Shown: piece after piece, positions 1 through 14,100 of the stretch
Layout: every line of letters starts with the position of its first letter
Numbering within the stretch: the first letter of the stretch is position 1
Source of the DNA: Lepus europaeus
Lineage: Eukaryota; Chordata; Mammalia; Lagomorpha; Leporidae
Direction: 5' to 3'
Assembly: GCF_033115175.1 (NCBI RefSeq)
Contig: NC_084833.1
Coordinates: forward strand, 56,382,716-56,446,715
DNA: 64,000 nucleotides
Made by a program: the position numbers and the translations under genes
The notes under the pieces: model-generated
What the model saw: the letters and a program-made list of their open reading frames with translations, nothing else
Told to the model about the DNA's origin: nothing
Databases searched by the model: none

Positions 1-179
1 CCACATGGGAGACACCAGTAGAGGTTTAGGCTCCTGATTTCAGCCTGACCCATCTCTGCTGTTGTGACCATTTGGGGTGTGAACCAGCAGTTGGAAGATA
101 AATTCCTTCTCTCTCTCTCCCCCTCTCTTACTCTCTCTCTCTCTCTTAGTCACTCTTTCAAATAAGTCTTTTTAAAAAA
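1..179 (+). mobile_element. CSINE (old type), 5' part outside the window
   Basis: From CCACATGGGAGAC through the (CT)n tract to CTTTCAAATAAG and an A-run. Confidence 0.8.
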
Positions 180-775
180 TGAAGATAATAATACACAATG
201 ATAACCTCATAGAATTTTTGTGGGTATTAAATGGGTAAATATATGTAAAAATGTTTACTTTGAGCTGCTCCTGGAAGGTAGTGCAATCTGTATATAGATT
301 TGGGCCTTGGAAATGTCTGATGCCTGCTAGACATGATGCCACTGCGAGAGGGTGCAGCCGCCATTGGCCTCCTTGTGGAGAGAGTGTCGAAAGCACTCTT
401 GATAGCACGTGGCCAGTGCTGTCAGCTTGGTCACTCAGCCACAGCAGGAATATTTACACCACGGAAACTGGTGAGCACGGCCAGTCTGCACTTTCCCCAG
501 AGAGCTGGTTGTCAGGTGTGGGCTCTCGGATGCTCCTGCTGTTCCAGAGCGGGCGTCTGTAGCAGACATCACTGAGGCCTGTGTAGGGCTCCGTCCAGGA
601 GGCCTGCTCGGTGTGGCCTGCTGTGGTTCAGGAGCTTGTGCGGTCCTTGAGCGAGCACTGCTTGAACAGAGAACCTTTTAGCTTGAGAGTCCTTCTGAGA
701 ATAAAACATGATGCCTCTGGTTGTTGGGCCACTCACTGCCATTTGCCTCTTTTGTTTTGTTTTGTTTGTCCCTAG
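1..775 (+). other. DENND2B intron (3' part)
   Basis: It holds the old CSINE at 1-179; the rest up to the acceptor at 775 shows no coding signal. A polypyrimidine/T-rich run (TTTTGTTTTGTTTTGTTTG) precedes the acceptor. Confidence 0.8.
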
Positions 776-2017
776 GTCTCAGTCAGTCTCTCCACCTCCA
801 GTTCTCTCCCCACCGCGGAGTCCCATCTACCCCCTCAGCGATAGTGAAACCTCAGCCTGCAGGTACCCCAGCCACGTCAGCTCCAGGGTACTCATCAAGG
901 ACTGGCACCCCCGCGATCCTTCACCCCAAAATCCTCAGGATCCCTCCCCAGACACGTCACCACCCAGCTATCCCCTCAAGGCCACCAGCTTCGGTTACTT
1001 GGACAGAAGCCCTTCAGTGTGCAAGAAAGAAGACCAAAAGGGGAGTGTGCAAGGCGCAGCCAAGGATGTAGAGGGAGTAGCTGCTTGCCTCCCCCTTGCC
1101 CAGAGCACTCCATTCCTAGGGCCTGGCCCACGGAGCGTCTTGCTGACCCGCACTGGCCCCCGTGCCCACAACCTGGGCATCCGGGAGAAGATATCAGCAT
1201 GGGAAGGTCGCCGCGAGGCCTCACCCAGGATGAGCATGTGTGGGGAGAAGCGGGAGGGCTCTGGCGGCGAGTGGGCGGTCAGTGAGGGCTGCCCCAGCGT
1301 GGTGCCGTCCCCCTGCAGCTCAGAGAAGACTTTTGACTTCAAGGGCCTCCGGAGGATGAGCAGGACCTTCTCCGAGTGCTCCTACCCTGAGACCGAGGAG
1401 GAGGGAGAGGCCCTCCCTGTCCGGGACTCTTCCTACCGGCTGGAGAAGCGGCCAGGCCGGAGCGAGCCCAGTGCCTTCCTCAGGGGGCATGGCAGCAGGA
1501 AAGAGAGCTCAGCAGTGCTGAGCCAGATCCAGAAAATTGAGCAGGCTCTGAAGGAGCAGCCGGGCCGGGGACTCCCCCAGCTGCCCAGCAGCTGCTACAG
1601 TGTAGACCGAGGGAAAAGGAAGACTGGAACCTTGGGCGCCCTGGGAGAGCATACAGGGAGCGGGAGTGGGAGCACCGGCAGCCGGGCAGTAGGAGTGGCA
1701 GGAGCTGGGGGGGAGGCAGGCCCACCCCTAGAAAGGGAAGGCAGTGGTTCCGCCAAGCCAGGGACCCCTGGAAATAGCCCTAGCTCCCAGCTGCTGCCGC
1801 CATCGAAGAGCTCCCCTGATCCCGCTGTGAACCCTGTCCCCAAACCCAAGCGCACCTTTGAATATGAGGCTGACAAGAACCCCAAGAGTAAGCCAAGCAA
1901 TGGTCTACCTCCTTCGCCCACACCTGCTGCTCCACCCCCTTTGCCCTCCACCCCAGCCCCGCCAGTCACCCGGAGACCTAAGAAGGACATGCGCGGTCAC
2001 CGCAAGTCCCAGAGCAG
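776..2017 (+). CDS. DENND2B: DENND2B coding exon a (large disordered exon)
   Basis: Acceptor TCCCTAG ends at 775 and donor GTAACA starts at 2018. It encodes about residues 1-413: Ser/Pro-rich, low complexity, with EKTFDFKGLRRMSRTFSE and a proline-rich run (PPPLPSTPAPP) near the end that resembles SH3 ligands. An in-frame ATG at 708 lies in the intron and is not the start; the first exon base completes a codon begun upstream. The exon ends with two bases of an Arg codon. Confidence 0.96.
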
Positions 2018-5000
2018 GTAACACATGCCCCTCCTGTGCCTCAGAGCTGGGCACGGTGGCTTTCCTTTCAGTGGAGGATGCAAAAGAAATCCATCGTATG
2101 GGTCACAGTCAGCGGTGCTTTATAAGCTCTGAGGCACTCAACACCTGTTAGGTGGTAGTTGTGGTGGTGAAAATGAGACGATTTGGCTGCTCACACAGGA
2201 AAGCTGAATGTGAGCTGGGTGAAAGCTCTTCTTCCCAGGGCCACGTCCGGAAGATAGGGTCTGAGTGTGTCTTTGGAGTGGAGCCCGGATTGTGCCCCCA
2301 GCCCCGTCAGCTTCCTTGGTCCTCCATGGGAGGGTCAGAGCCCCCTTGCTTTTAGGTAAACACTCCCTTGCAGTCTCTTGGGAGCTTAGCCTCACTACTG
2401 GCTGAGGCACCAGCACTAGAAAATTATTTCTCCAAGCAATGCATCATCTGAATACTACATTTAACATGGTAGTGTTGGCAGATTTAATAGGAGTTCCTCT
2501 TTCCTGAGGGCTTCCTGGCTATACAGGGACCATGGCCTGTATTGAGGGGATCATTGGATCCTGAAAAAGGAGACTAAAAGAACAATTCACTCGCTTCTTG
2601 GTCATCTCCAAGAATGACTTATTCCAAGCGTCCCACTGGTTTCCTAATCAGCCTTGTGTTTCCAACCCTGGACTCCCAGGGCCTTCTTCCCAGAGTGACG
2701 TGGGTGCTGGAGCTGGTAGACTTGGGGATGGCTGACAGGCTGGGAGCCAGCCTCTGTAGAAGACCTGTCTTCATACCACCTGCCTTTCTTGTCTAACCCA
2801 AAGTCAGATGGGCCTTTAGGTTTGCTTCATTTCTGGGTGTTCTGCAGTTTGTTTTCATATTCCAGGTTTCATATGGCATAGTCCAACTTATAGATAAACT
2901 TTTCTGCCATGTGCAGAAAGGAAGAAGTCCTGAAGGTTCAAGCCTCTGGGCCAGAAGAGCCCTTAACTAAGGAGTAATCAGTGCTTTGACGCTGACCCCC
3001 ACCCCAAATGCTCACTGGCCCTTTAATACTTTAATACAGCCTTTCAAGAGTGTTTGCTTTGTCCTTTGCTCATGTATTTCTATAAACACCATCCAGAGCC
3101 TGCAGTGCACCAAGCCTTGTGCTGGCCGGGAGGACATAGGCAAGTAAGACGTGGTTCTTCCTTTGAAGGACTTCATGGTCTGATGCACAGATAATCACAG
3201 ATACTGTGATACATGCCATGACCGTGTCCATGCAGGAGGCCACAGAGACCCAGAGGAGAGGCTCCAGATCAGATGTGAGAGGGAGGGTGTGGCTTTATAT
3301 TTAATATCCTTTTTCACTTTAAAAAAAAATGCAAGCTAAATATGTCTTTTGGTATTCAACTAAAGAAAAAGAAATCTGTTTAAAAAATCTGGAGGAGAAA
3401 CTGTCTGTATTAATCTTGATGAAAGACAGCAGATCAGTCCTCAGTGTGATACCTTCCTGGGAGATGGCCAAGGATAATTTGGCTGACTGTTATTTGTGTC
3501 TTTTTGCTGATGTGAGAACTACCTGCATGAGATGCTGACTCCACTGTATATGCCAATGAAAACTTGGTCTCACACCAGCGGTAGACTGTGGGCCAACATT
3601 TCAGAACTATTGGATATTTAACTACTTCTGACAATTCTGGGCTAAAGGCACGTATTGGGGAATCATCAAGGAATACGTAGTAGATGACCCATGGATATTT
3701 GGCCCCTAAAAAGTACAGAGCAAGACAAAAAAAAAAAAAAAAAAAAAAAAAAGTCCTAAAGACAGAACTCTTGAGAGCCTGGGACTTAAAGGGCAAGTGG
3801 AAAAGAAGAATATCTCATAAGGGTCTGAAAATTCACTTCCAGAGAGACAGCTGCAAAATGGAGGTGAGGGCGGGGAGAGCTCGGCGTGTGGAGAACACGA
3901 AGTGTCCGGACACTTCTGGTCCTTGACTTGCGCCCCAGGACCCTCAGGAGCTGTTGAGTACACAGAAAAGGAAGGACTGACGGAGGAGGTGTCAGCGGGT
4001 AAAGGGAGGGATCAGTCAGTGCTCTTCCTCCTCTCCTCCCGAGGTGCCTACTGGGACTGCCTTGGAGAGGGTGAGGAGTTGCCAATGAGGGCAGTATCTT
4101 TTCATGAGTAGGCAGTGCTGTGGTCCTGAACTTCTGGAGTACCAGAAGAGGTGATTGGGGGAGTGATAAGGAGCAGGCCCCTAGCTGAAGCAAAGCAGGG
4201 CCCTAGAATTGGCTTCTGGCTGCAGATTTACCCGCAGTCCCCCTCAGAAGTGGTCTGTTCTGTTTTGAGGACTCTGCCCCGCCTGTTTCAACAAACCACT
4301 CATAAAAGATCAAGCCCTGGAGTTGTAGCCTGGGGCGTCCCACCTGTCATTTAAATCTCCTCATCTGAAAAATGGCACAATACCTGGTAGCACCATTGTG
4401 AAGATGAATGAGATAATGCCTGGGAAGGTACATTCCACACAGCCTCTGACCTGCTTTCCTGGGGTTACTAGGGATAAGGTCCATCACAGGCCCCTGGGCG
4501 TGGGCCTTTGAGACCATCGCTTTCTTTGGGTGTTAAGTTCGGATCCACCCTGATGCCTTTCTCAGTGGCCTGGTTTGTGAGGAGGGCCTCTGAGCTTGAC
4601 TGTTGCCATGGTCATCCCCAGCAGGGCTGCAGGGATCTGGCTCAGCGGGAATGACTCTTGCTCTTGTTATCCACAGAAAATCCTTTGAGTTTGAGGATGC
4701 ATCCAGTCTCCAGTCCCTGTACCCCTCTTCTCCCACTGAGAATGGTACTGAGAGCCAACCCAAGTTTGGATCCAAAAGCACTTTAGAAGAAAATGCCTAT
4801 GAAGACATTGTGGGTAAGCAGTGGCAGAGGTCCTGGGGGCAGCAGAACAGGTACACGGGGAGACAACACCCCCCAGTTTCGCCTGATTCCCTGTGGGCAG
4901 ACGTGGTCCCAGCTTTGGGAGCTCCTTCTGGAAATGGGCATATGAGGAGGCCCCTCAGCAAAGAGCAGGCAGCGAGTGACTACAGTCTGGCCCTTGAATG

Positions 5001-8000
5001 AGCTGGGCTCCGAAGGGGAGCACATGAAGGGGGAGACTGTAACCTTCCTTTTCTTATTGGAGGCAGGCAGTCCAAAAGGCGCACTCTTCCTTAACTGTGT
5101 GTCCTTTGCAAAGCACCTCCCTGGTGCCAGGGCTCTCTGGGGACACTAATGCTAGCAGCAATAATAGTAACACTTCATAAGGTTGCCAGGGTTAAGTAAG
5201 GGAAGAGTAAGGAGCTGGCAGGTCCCATGTCTGGCGAGGGCCTGCTTCCTAGTTCAAAGGAAGCCATGAGGTGGAAAGGGCAAAGGAGTTCTCTGGGGTC
5301 GCATTTTTAGAGCTTTGTGAGGCTCTGCCTGCCCGACTTAATTACTTCCCAGAAACCCCACCTATAGATACAGATACCTAACTGGCGTTAGGTCTCAACA
5401 TGTGAATTCTGGAAGGACATTCCGTCCAAAGCGCATGTTGACAAGTATCATTGTCCCCACTTCACAGATGCTGACAGAGGACAACACCCGTGGGTCACAG
5501 ACATAGGCTTTATAGCAGTACACCAGGCAGCGTGAGCTTCGTGGACACATGGGTTCCCCTTGCTCACAAGTCTCACTGGGTGGTGTGGCAGAGGCCGAGG
5601 AGAGGCTGTGCACACTGTGGCCATGTCCCAGCTGAGGAGCCGTGCCTGCCCAACCTTTGCCCTCAAAGGAGATAGCATCTTTATCGTTCTGGCCAGGAAG
5701 CCAGTTCTGCCTGTCTTCCAAGGCTTCTCACTCCAGAAACAACCCTGAGAATACAGTTTGGAGCAGTCCATTCTTCTGACTGAAGTGCAAGACCCCATGG
5801 ACAGCTGTCATTCAACAAGTAGAGGGACATGCTGTTAGCAAACTTGAGTTTGAGGGTCTTAGCTTGGTTATTTTGTCTTTAAAAAAATTATTGCGGCGCC
5901 GGCACACCGGGTTCTAGTCCCGGTCGGGGCACCGATCCTCTCCCGGTTGCCCCTCTTCCAGGCCAGCTCTCTGCTGTGGCCAGGGAGTGCAGTGGAGGAT
6001 GGCCCAAGTGTTTGGGCTCTGCACCCCATGGGAGACCAGGAGAAGCACCTGGCTCCTGCCATCGGAACAGCGCGGTGCGCCGGCCGCAGCGCGCTACCGC
6101 GGCGGCCATTAGAGGGTGAACCAACGGCAAAGGAAGACCTTTCTCTCTGTCTCTCTCTCTCTCACTGTCCACTCTGCCTGTCAAAAAAATAAAAAAAATA
6201 AAAATAAAAAAATAAAAATAAAAAATTATTAGTGCCTACAGCACCGGCATCTTGTATGGGTGCTGGTTTGAGACCCTGCTGCTTCCACTTCTGGTCCAGC
6301 TCCCTGTTAATGCACCTGGGAAAGCGGCGAAGAATAGCCCCAGTGCTTGGGCTCCTGTACTCATGTGCAGGTCTGGGAGACCCAGATGAAGCTCCTGGCT
6401 TCTGCTTGACCCAGCCCTGGCTGTTGTAGCCATTTTGGGAGAGATCTAGTAGTTGGAAGATCTCTCTCCTACCCTCTCTGCCTCTCTCTTTCTAACTCTG
6501 CCTTTCAAATAAGTTAATAAATCTTTTCTAAAAATTCTTAATAGTTTATTAGAGAGACAGAGTGAAAGATTTTCCACGTGCTGATTCACTCCCCAAATGT
6601 CTGCAATAGCCTGGGTGGGGGTGGGGGGATTGGTGGCTGGGCCAGGCTGAAGCTGGGAGCTGGCACATGTTGGTGGCAGGAACCCAGCTGTGCCGTCACC
6701 ACTGCCTCGCAGGGTTTACCTTAACAGGAAGCTGGAATCAGGAGCCAGATCTGGGGATCGAATTTAGATACTCTGGTGTGGATCGTGGGTGTTCTAACTG
6801 GCATCTTAACTGCTGGGCCGGATGGCAGCCCTGGCATTCCTCATAGTTCTGCCCTCATCCTCTTCAGTGGGGGTTTCAGTTCTGCTCAAATAGTTATTTG
6901 TCTCAGTGAAGAGGAGAGAAGCAGAGTGTTTGCCTATTGGCTTGCTCCGTGTCTGTCTTAGGCCCTGAAGCTAGAGGACATGGTCTTAGCACGTTAGAGA
7001 GAGAAGCAGCCTCAGTAGAGAGAATGCTGCAGATTGTCACAAGAATGGGATCCTATGAAGAGAGGACCGTTTGGTCCCTCATTGGCTGTGAGCCTTCCTT
7101 CCCTGGTTTTCTCCTCACAGCTGCTGGGCCAGCCTTCTGGGGAGACAGCAGCCATGCTGAGGCCCACACGGAGGGAGAGCCTGCTCTCCCGGGAATGGAG
7201 GGTGTGCAGCTGTGCATCACCCGTCAGAGCAGGCAGCTGTGGGTGTGAGAGGCCTAAGACAGCAAAAGAGTCTGGGGTGGAGCCTTTCCTTTTACCACTG
7301 GGAAAAGACAGCTTTGTATCACAGGTCTCCCAGAGCTGAGGTCAAGAGCTGTGTGCATCAGAGCCAAAGATTGAGAAGCGAGGGAGCGGTTAAGGAAGAT
7401 GCCCCAACTGCAGCTTTACCCCATGAAGCCCTTACCCCTAGCTCTAGCTCACCCATCCGAGAAGCATCCAAGCTGCCCGTGTTTCTTGCCGCCTCATGCA
7501 TTGTCCCAAAGTGGAAGGAAGTCTTCTCCAGTGAATGAAGAAGCAGTTCTGCTGCTCCATCCTCCCTGCCCTCTCCCATTGTGAGATACATTCCAGTTTT
7601 CTCTGGTTTGGTAGGAATTGTGATGTGGTGTGGCTGCCCAGGGCTCTTGGGAGCAACTAGCGTGGCTGCTACAGTGGCCAGAGAGGGCTGCTTCTGCTGT
7701 TCCCCCATTAGTCCAGGCCCTGCATGCTGTGGTCCTCACTGGGCCTGGGCCCCTTTCTCTAGCAGAGCCTGGGCAGCCCTGAGCCACTGCTCAGGGGTTT
7801 CAGGTGAGGGTGTGTTCTTGCATCAGCTGAACTGAAGTAGAGAAAAAGACTCTTGAGCTGCTTCTCCTAGCCTGGAGTTGACCATCTGTTTCCTGCTGTT
7901 TGGGTCGGTGTCTAGGGAGGGATGTTGGAGGCAGTGTCCTCGGCAACAGAGCTGTTCCCTGGGCCTGTTTCGGTCAGATTAGAAGGGGAAGAGCAGGCAG

Positions 8001-9601
8001 ATGTGGCTGGGCCTGTGTTCCTTCACTCCTCAGAGAGGACTTTCTTCCGCTTCGGCTGTTGCCCGAGGAGGCGAGGAAACACAGGCGGGACTCGGATGCT
8101 TCTGAAGTGGATGAGCTAGGGCTGTAGGGGGGTGCAGCTGGAGTTGGGGCATCTTCCTTCAGTGTTCTTGTTTCTGGATGCCTGGGACGTTGCGCAGAGA
8201 AGCGAGGTGGGGAGGGTGTTGGAGGGAGGCAGGAGGTGACCCAGGCCCCTGTCTGGGAGAGTACTTTGGCTGTTTGAGCCTTGGAGGTAGGCTTTGAGAA
8301 TCTAAAGTAAGGACAGTGCCCTGGGGTTTTCCTTCCTTCTTTGGACCCCCAACAGCATTTTGAATCTCTTAAGAGCTGACCAGGGAGGCTTGAGGGAAAC
8401 ACAAGGGAGAAGATTCACTCTAGTAGGTTCCAGTCAATTTACATCTTTATCCTTCCCCTGGAGACAGGCCCCAGAATGTGGAGTCTCTCCCCTGGCCCCA
8501 GAGGCTTCAGGTGTTCTCTGCTTGATGGGCTCCAAAGGACCAGTGGCCCTGACTTCCGCGGAGCGCTTCCTGTCCCTGCCCGGCCTGCACTCTGTGAGAT
8601 GAAGTGGCTAGATTGCCCAGCCCTGAGCTGCTTCACTTCCACAGGGACAAACAGAGCTTTGCTGGGGCAAGCGACAGTGAGCCAAGGGGGAGGCAGAGAG
8701 CGCCCAGGCTGGGTCTCCGCCCTGACCACCAGCTGATCGGCCTGCCATTCCTTGGCTCTTGGAGGCTGAGGGCCGGTGGGTGCTGAGGCTAACACGTCAT
8801 CCATGTCAGCAGTGGATTTGGGGAGTTTGCTGGCCCCCTGCCCACACTAGACATGGTGCCTGGGGTGCTGGGCATGGGGGATCCTTCCAAACAGACTGAG
8901 ATTTATCCTGCTAATTTGCAATAGGAGGGGTTCGAAAGAAAGCTGCTGTCTTGCTGCTTCCTGGGGCTGTTAATTCTCGCGTGTCTAATTTGACATCTGC
9001 CCTTGAAGATGTGGCTATCCTGCTAAGCCTTAGACTTGCATTCTGAGCCTGACACTTAAAAATGTGCAGCATTTTTAGGGAGTTATGTGGAGTGGCCTCG
9101 GCGCCTGACCAAGGAGCCTGAGCTACATTCCTGCAGAGATTCCCACTCCCATCAGCTAGCTCGGGCTGACGGAGAGTTTCCAGGAACTTTCGTGGGATGC
9201 AAACCGGGGACCGGGCCAGTGTACTGCAAAGCCTGTCAAGCTTCCACTCTCTGCTTTCTTCTCTCCCTCACCCCCAGGCTGGGAAACAGTCAGGCACAGA
9301 GGGTATCTACCAGGATGGAGGTTGCCGCAGGAAACCAAGCTGCTAAGAGGTGCCGCCCAGGGAAGGGGGCCGGGGCTGTTGGGAAATGGGGTCAAGGCTT
9401 GGAGGGTGGGTGACAGCTGGCCCAGGAGAGTTGGGCCCTGAGCCTGGCTCATTCTCCGCTGTGTGAGGGGGGAGGAAAAACTGAGAACCAGGACAGCAAG
9501 CAGCTGATTGGAACTAGAGTCCCAGGGAGGGAAGCTGCAGACCCTAGGCCCTAGCCACGGGTGTGGCCCAGGAAGCTGGGACTCCTTTGGAGAAATTATC
9601 A

Positions 9602-9656
<55 letters not shown>

Positions 9657-11133
9657 TCCCTAACTGGTTCTTCCAGTTGTGGGGTAGGGATGGGGGGGTG
9701 GTGGTGAGAGGGTGTTGCTGTGTGGTTACCAGGAGTGATGGGGAGGAGTGGGGGCAGGGCCCAGTGGGAGGATCCCAGGCTGTTTGGGCCCTGGCAGGCC
9801 TCACAGAAGAGTGCAGAGCTGACATTCTTGGTGATGCCCTTGCCCCTTATCTCATCAGCAAAGCTGGGAAAGGTTGAGACCTCTGGCTTCCCCTGCTGGG
9901 CTGGGTGAGATGGCCAGGCCTCCTGGGAAGAGGCTGTGGGACAGACTATTCTGAGGAAGCTGTGTGGTCAGGAATTCAGGTGAAAGTCTTGCAGTCTGCC
10001 AGGCTTCCTGTCTCCCCTCCGTGCCCCTGCTAACCTGTCACTGGCTTCTCCACTTGGCTGCAGCATGTTCAGCCTCCTTGGAGCTCTGTTCCCCAGTAGG
10101 CGATTCCGAGTCCTGTCGCCAGCTTTCCTGCTCTCCCCACTCTGAGCCATTGCTTTGGTGTTCATTTCCTCCAGCAGGTTTTATTTAGTGGCTCTAGGAC
10201 TCAGAATCTGCTTGGCTTCTACACATCCTCACCCCATGGGCACCCTGACTGCCTGGAGAGGTATCTGATAGACAGCTCCGTAGGGTGGTCAGGAATGGCC
10301 TCGGAAGCTGGGGCGGGGGGGTAGGTGGAATAGGTCTGTGAGGATCCAGGCTGGGGCTGACGCCAGCATCAGTTCCTGTAGGAGTGATTAATGGCTTGGT
10401 TACATCAGAGAGGTGTTAAATGTTGCTGGAGAAAGAAGAGGCTGGCATTAGGTCTGAATAGGAGGAGCTGGCACTTGAGACCCTCCTGAAATCGGGTTCC
10501 TCGAGGGAGGCAAGACTGGCCTTGGGAACATGGTGTTTCCAGCTGTTTTGTTCCCGGGTGGTCACTGATAGACAGCAAACTGGACATTTCTGTCTTCTCT
10601 GGGCCTCAGTGTCCTGCATCTTTTTCCTGGAGCTGTAGATTTTGTATCAGTATTTAAAAATTCTGATTCTGGGGCCGGTGCTGTGGCCTGAAGTGCCGAC
10701 ATCCCATATGGGCGCCAGTTCAAGACCCGGCTGCTCCTCTTCCAATCCAGCTCTCTGCTATGGCCTGGGAAAGCAGTAGAGGATGGCCCAAGTCCTTGGG
10801 CCCCTGCACCCGCACAGGAGACCAGGAAGAAGCTCCTGACTCCTGGCTTCGGATTGGCGCAGCTCCAGCTATTGCGGTCATTTGGGGAGTGAACCAATGG
10901 ATGGAAGACCTTTCTCTCTCTCTCTCTGCCTCTCCTCTCTGACTTTCAAATAAATAAGTAAATCTTTAAAAAAAACTCTGATTCTGGGGAATGAAGGAAT
11001 GAGCAAGAAGAAGGGACAGAGAAAAGGGTAGAAGAACAAAGGGTTAGCCTTGGGACTCATGTCAGAGTGCTCAGAGCTGTTAGGAAGTTTGGAAATATCT
11101 ATCGAAAGCAGTGGTTGCTAGTAGGAGCCAATG

Positions 11134-11164
<31 letters not shown>

Positions 11165-14100
11165 TTTTCCTTCCTTATGTCCTTTCTGCCTCCTTCCTGT
11201 CCTTGGATCTGTCCCGAAGGGGGCATTTGTCAGTGTCTGCATACATGTGTGGTTGTTACAGCTGAGGAAATGCTAATGTCAGCTAGCATGTTGGGTGGGC
11301 AAGACAGTCCACCACAGCAAGCATTATCTGAGCCCAAATGTCCAAAGTTTGGAGAAACCCTGATCTAGAGGGATTGAGACTGGTCTTCCTGCGGGGTTGT
11401 GGAACGATGACAAGGACTCTGGCTGGTTTTGCAGCCCAAGGCCGTTCAGATTTGATGCACTTAGAATAAATGTTCTCCCTTCTGCGAGCTGAATGCTGCG
11501 GTTCTAGTCCTGCTTTCCAGGATCGAGAAGTCAGTCACAGCCTTCTCCTGTTCTTAATCCCCCTCTCCACCTCACCCCTGCAGGATGTGTGTTGGCGAGG
11601 AACCAAGAAGGAGGGAATCCATCAGTTCCTCCCTGAGTGCCCCGCAGTGGGGTGGGCCGGAGAAAACCTGCAGGGGGGTGCCAGGTTTCATCCTTGGCTT
11701 CTTAAGGCAGGGCCTGCAATGCAGACCAGTCATTTTAATAGCATGACTGTTACAGGAAGGTCTGCTGCATTGCTGGGGACTCTGCTTGGTGTTGGGAATC
11801 ACTTAATCCAGCCCCAAATCCTTTCCCAACCCAACTTTGACTCATACGTTTACAGAGATCTGTATTGCCCCCACTGCAGTCTATCTAGCTGGGACTGACC
11901 CCTCCCTCTGTGAAGGCATTTCCTAAGTTCATTGTGGTTTTCTATGGCAGTAGTAAGATGCCGTAATTTGGGGGAACCTCATCTTAGGAAATTGAGGAAT
12001 CTGGAAGCATACAGGGATTAGCTTTTCTTCAGCACCCTATCTAGGAAAGCTGACACTCTGAGCAGCCTTGTTTATTCTCTAGCCCTACAGCTTGCTATTC
12101 TGCCTGCTCCCTGAGGAGTGGGATCTAAACTCCCCTGGGTTGCAGGGCACAGCCAGGTCTCTGTAGGCTGCTGTGGGGCTCAGTGATCACGCACACCTGA
12201 GTTCTGCCGCTGAAGGGAGAGAGGCTACCTGCATGCCTCTCTCACCAGCTTTGCTCACCTCAGCAGAGCCTCATTCTGTCACTGGTACCCAGGTCCCAAG
12301 TCCAGAACAGCGATGCTGGAACTGGGGGAAGGATTTGGAAAAACAAGGGCGAGGGAAGCAGAGGGCTCTGTTCACTCAGGGTCCCCAGTGGGCCTCGTTG
12401 CCACCTTGGTTCTGCTGCCAGGACTGATCCAGGACTGGACTGGCTCATGGTTGACTGTGTTTTAGAGATGTCTGGGTATATGGTGGAGGGGAAAGGGCAG
12501 GAGGGTATAGCCTGTGGGAGGGATGTCCCTCAAAATCTGCTCTGTAAGGGCAAGCATGGTGTTGTGGACGTTTCTGAGGTTTTCTGGTGGTGCCAATACA
12601 GTGCCCACTGGCAGGAATTTTAGCAGAGCAGGAACTCTCCCCACCCCCGCTCCTTGGCCCAGACTCCTTCCAAGCCTTTCACACCTCCGTGTGTCACAGC
12701 AGGAGAGTTTATTCTAAAAGGGGAGTTGGGATGGTTCTCTTTTTGCTGAGTACAGCCGCAGCTGAAATAGACTGACACTGTAGCCAGATTGATTAAATAA
12801 GTAGTTACTGAGCACAAGCTACTTGCTAAGCACTGTTCTGGTTCCGGGGTTGCCCCAATGAACAAGGACAAAAATCTCTGTCCTAAAGGACATATTGAAC
12901 AGTGACACAGGTGACAGGGAGGCCTAGTCAAGCCCTGTTCCCTAGAGGTCTTTGAATTCCTGCTTGCCTACCTTCAGAAGTGGGACCCCACTGAGAGCCC
13001 ACAGAGAGCTGGAAGAGGGCCAGCCGTGTGACCTCTGAACACCGTTCCTACCTTGAGCTCCCTGTCTCTGGGGCGTCACAGCAGAGGGACTGGAGCCAAG
13101 TAAAGGCTTTGGGGGTCGGCTTTGTCCTCCCGCTGGGCACAGGCAGGGGTGGCTGAGCCAGTCTTGTGCAATCCCTGAATTTATAAAGCAGAGGCCAGAC
13201 AAGGCTGAGCTGAGCTGAGCTCAACTGGAGGTGGGGGCGCTCAGCTCCTGGACTTGGAGCCAGGAGTCGTTTGTAGCCTTCCCACTGCAGACGGGCAGCT
13301 GCATGACTCATGAGCTGCAGGGGCCAGGCAGAAGCCATTCTCTTTGGTTCAGAAGAATTCTGCTTGTTTATTTGTGTGCGGGTGTGTGTGTGTGTGCACG
13401 CGTGCTCTTGTGTTTCCTTCTTCCTTTCTCCCCCTTCTCTAACTCTTCCTCCTCTGCAGGAGATCTGCCCAAGGAGAATCCGTATGAGGATGTGGACTTA
13501 AAGAGCCGAAGAGCCCGAAAATCCCAGCAGCTGTCTGAGAACTCGCTGGACTCTTTGCACAGGATGTGGAGTCCTCAGGACAGGAAGTACAATCCACCCA
13601 CACAGGTAATGCAGTCCTGACGTGGGCCGCTTGGGTCCACACGAGGGCCTTGTCGGGGCCCGTGTGCTCAGATGTAGGCCCAGCTTTCACCCTGGCTTTC
13701 TCCCTCACCAGTGCTTGGCAGAGGAGGCCACCTCAGGAAAGAGCTGTGGACTCAGGGACATCTGCCATGTGGACAGTCGAGACGTGCTCTTAGGGGCATC
13801 CTGTTCCATCTGCTTGTGCTCCTACCTGAGCTCTGAGCTGTACAGCTAGGCCAGGAGCCCCTGTACCTCCTGTCTCATTACTGCTTCTCCCCCTCTGTGA
13901 GCAGCAGGAAGACAGGGCTCTGGTTGGGATTCTGCAACTTAGAAATTATCTCAGTGTCAGCAGTTGGCGGTTGGCTGTAGGCCCAAGCCAGATTTGGAGA
14001 ACCAAACAGGTGCCTACAACACCTGGAGCCACTGTTGTGTGAAGGCGTCTGAATATGTGGGATATGGACTGAGCCAGGCAGAACAAAAGGAAATGTCAAA

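Larger units (their letters stand above)
2018..4676 (+). other. DENND2B intron a-b
   Basis: 2.7 kb with an L2 (3060-3290), an A26 run (3727) and a MIR (4340). Nothing else recognised. Confidence 0.75.
4814..13459 (+). other. DENND2B intron b-c (8.6 kb)
   Basis: The largest intron here. CSINE cluster 5.89-6.83 kb, inverted repeat 7.4-8.16 kb, (TC)n 9.6 kb, CSINE 10.67 kb, (TGCC)n 11.13 kb, L2 12.79 kb. No CpG island that would mark an internal promoter for the shorter isoforms known in human; stretches 8.2-9.6 and 11.2-12.8 kb hold nothing I recognise. Confidence 0.7.

Noticed and set aside
708-775. In-frame ATG upstream of the first DENND2B exon in the window, making a 437-codon ORF
   Set aside because: A strong acceptor (TCCCTAG) at 769-775 and the expected split codon show that 708-775 is intron; the true start is further upstream.
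13203-13225. GAGCT-rich tract resembling immunoglobulin switch repeats
   Set aside because: Only four units within a DENND2B intron; chance short repeat.
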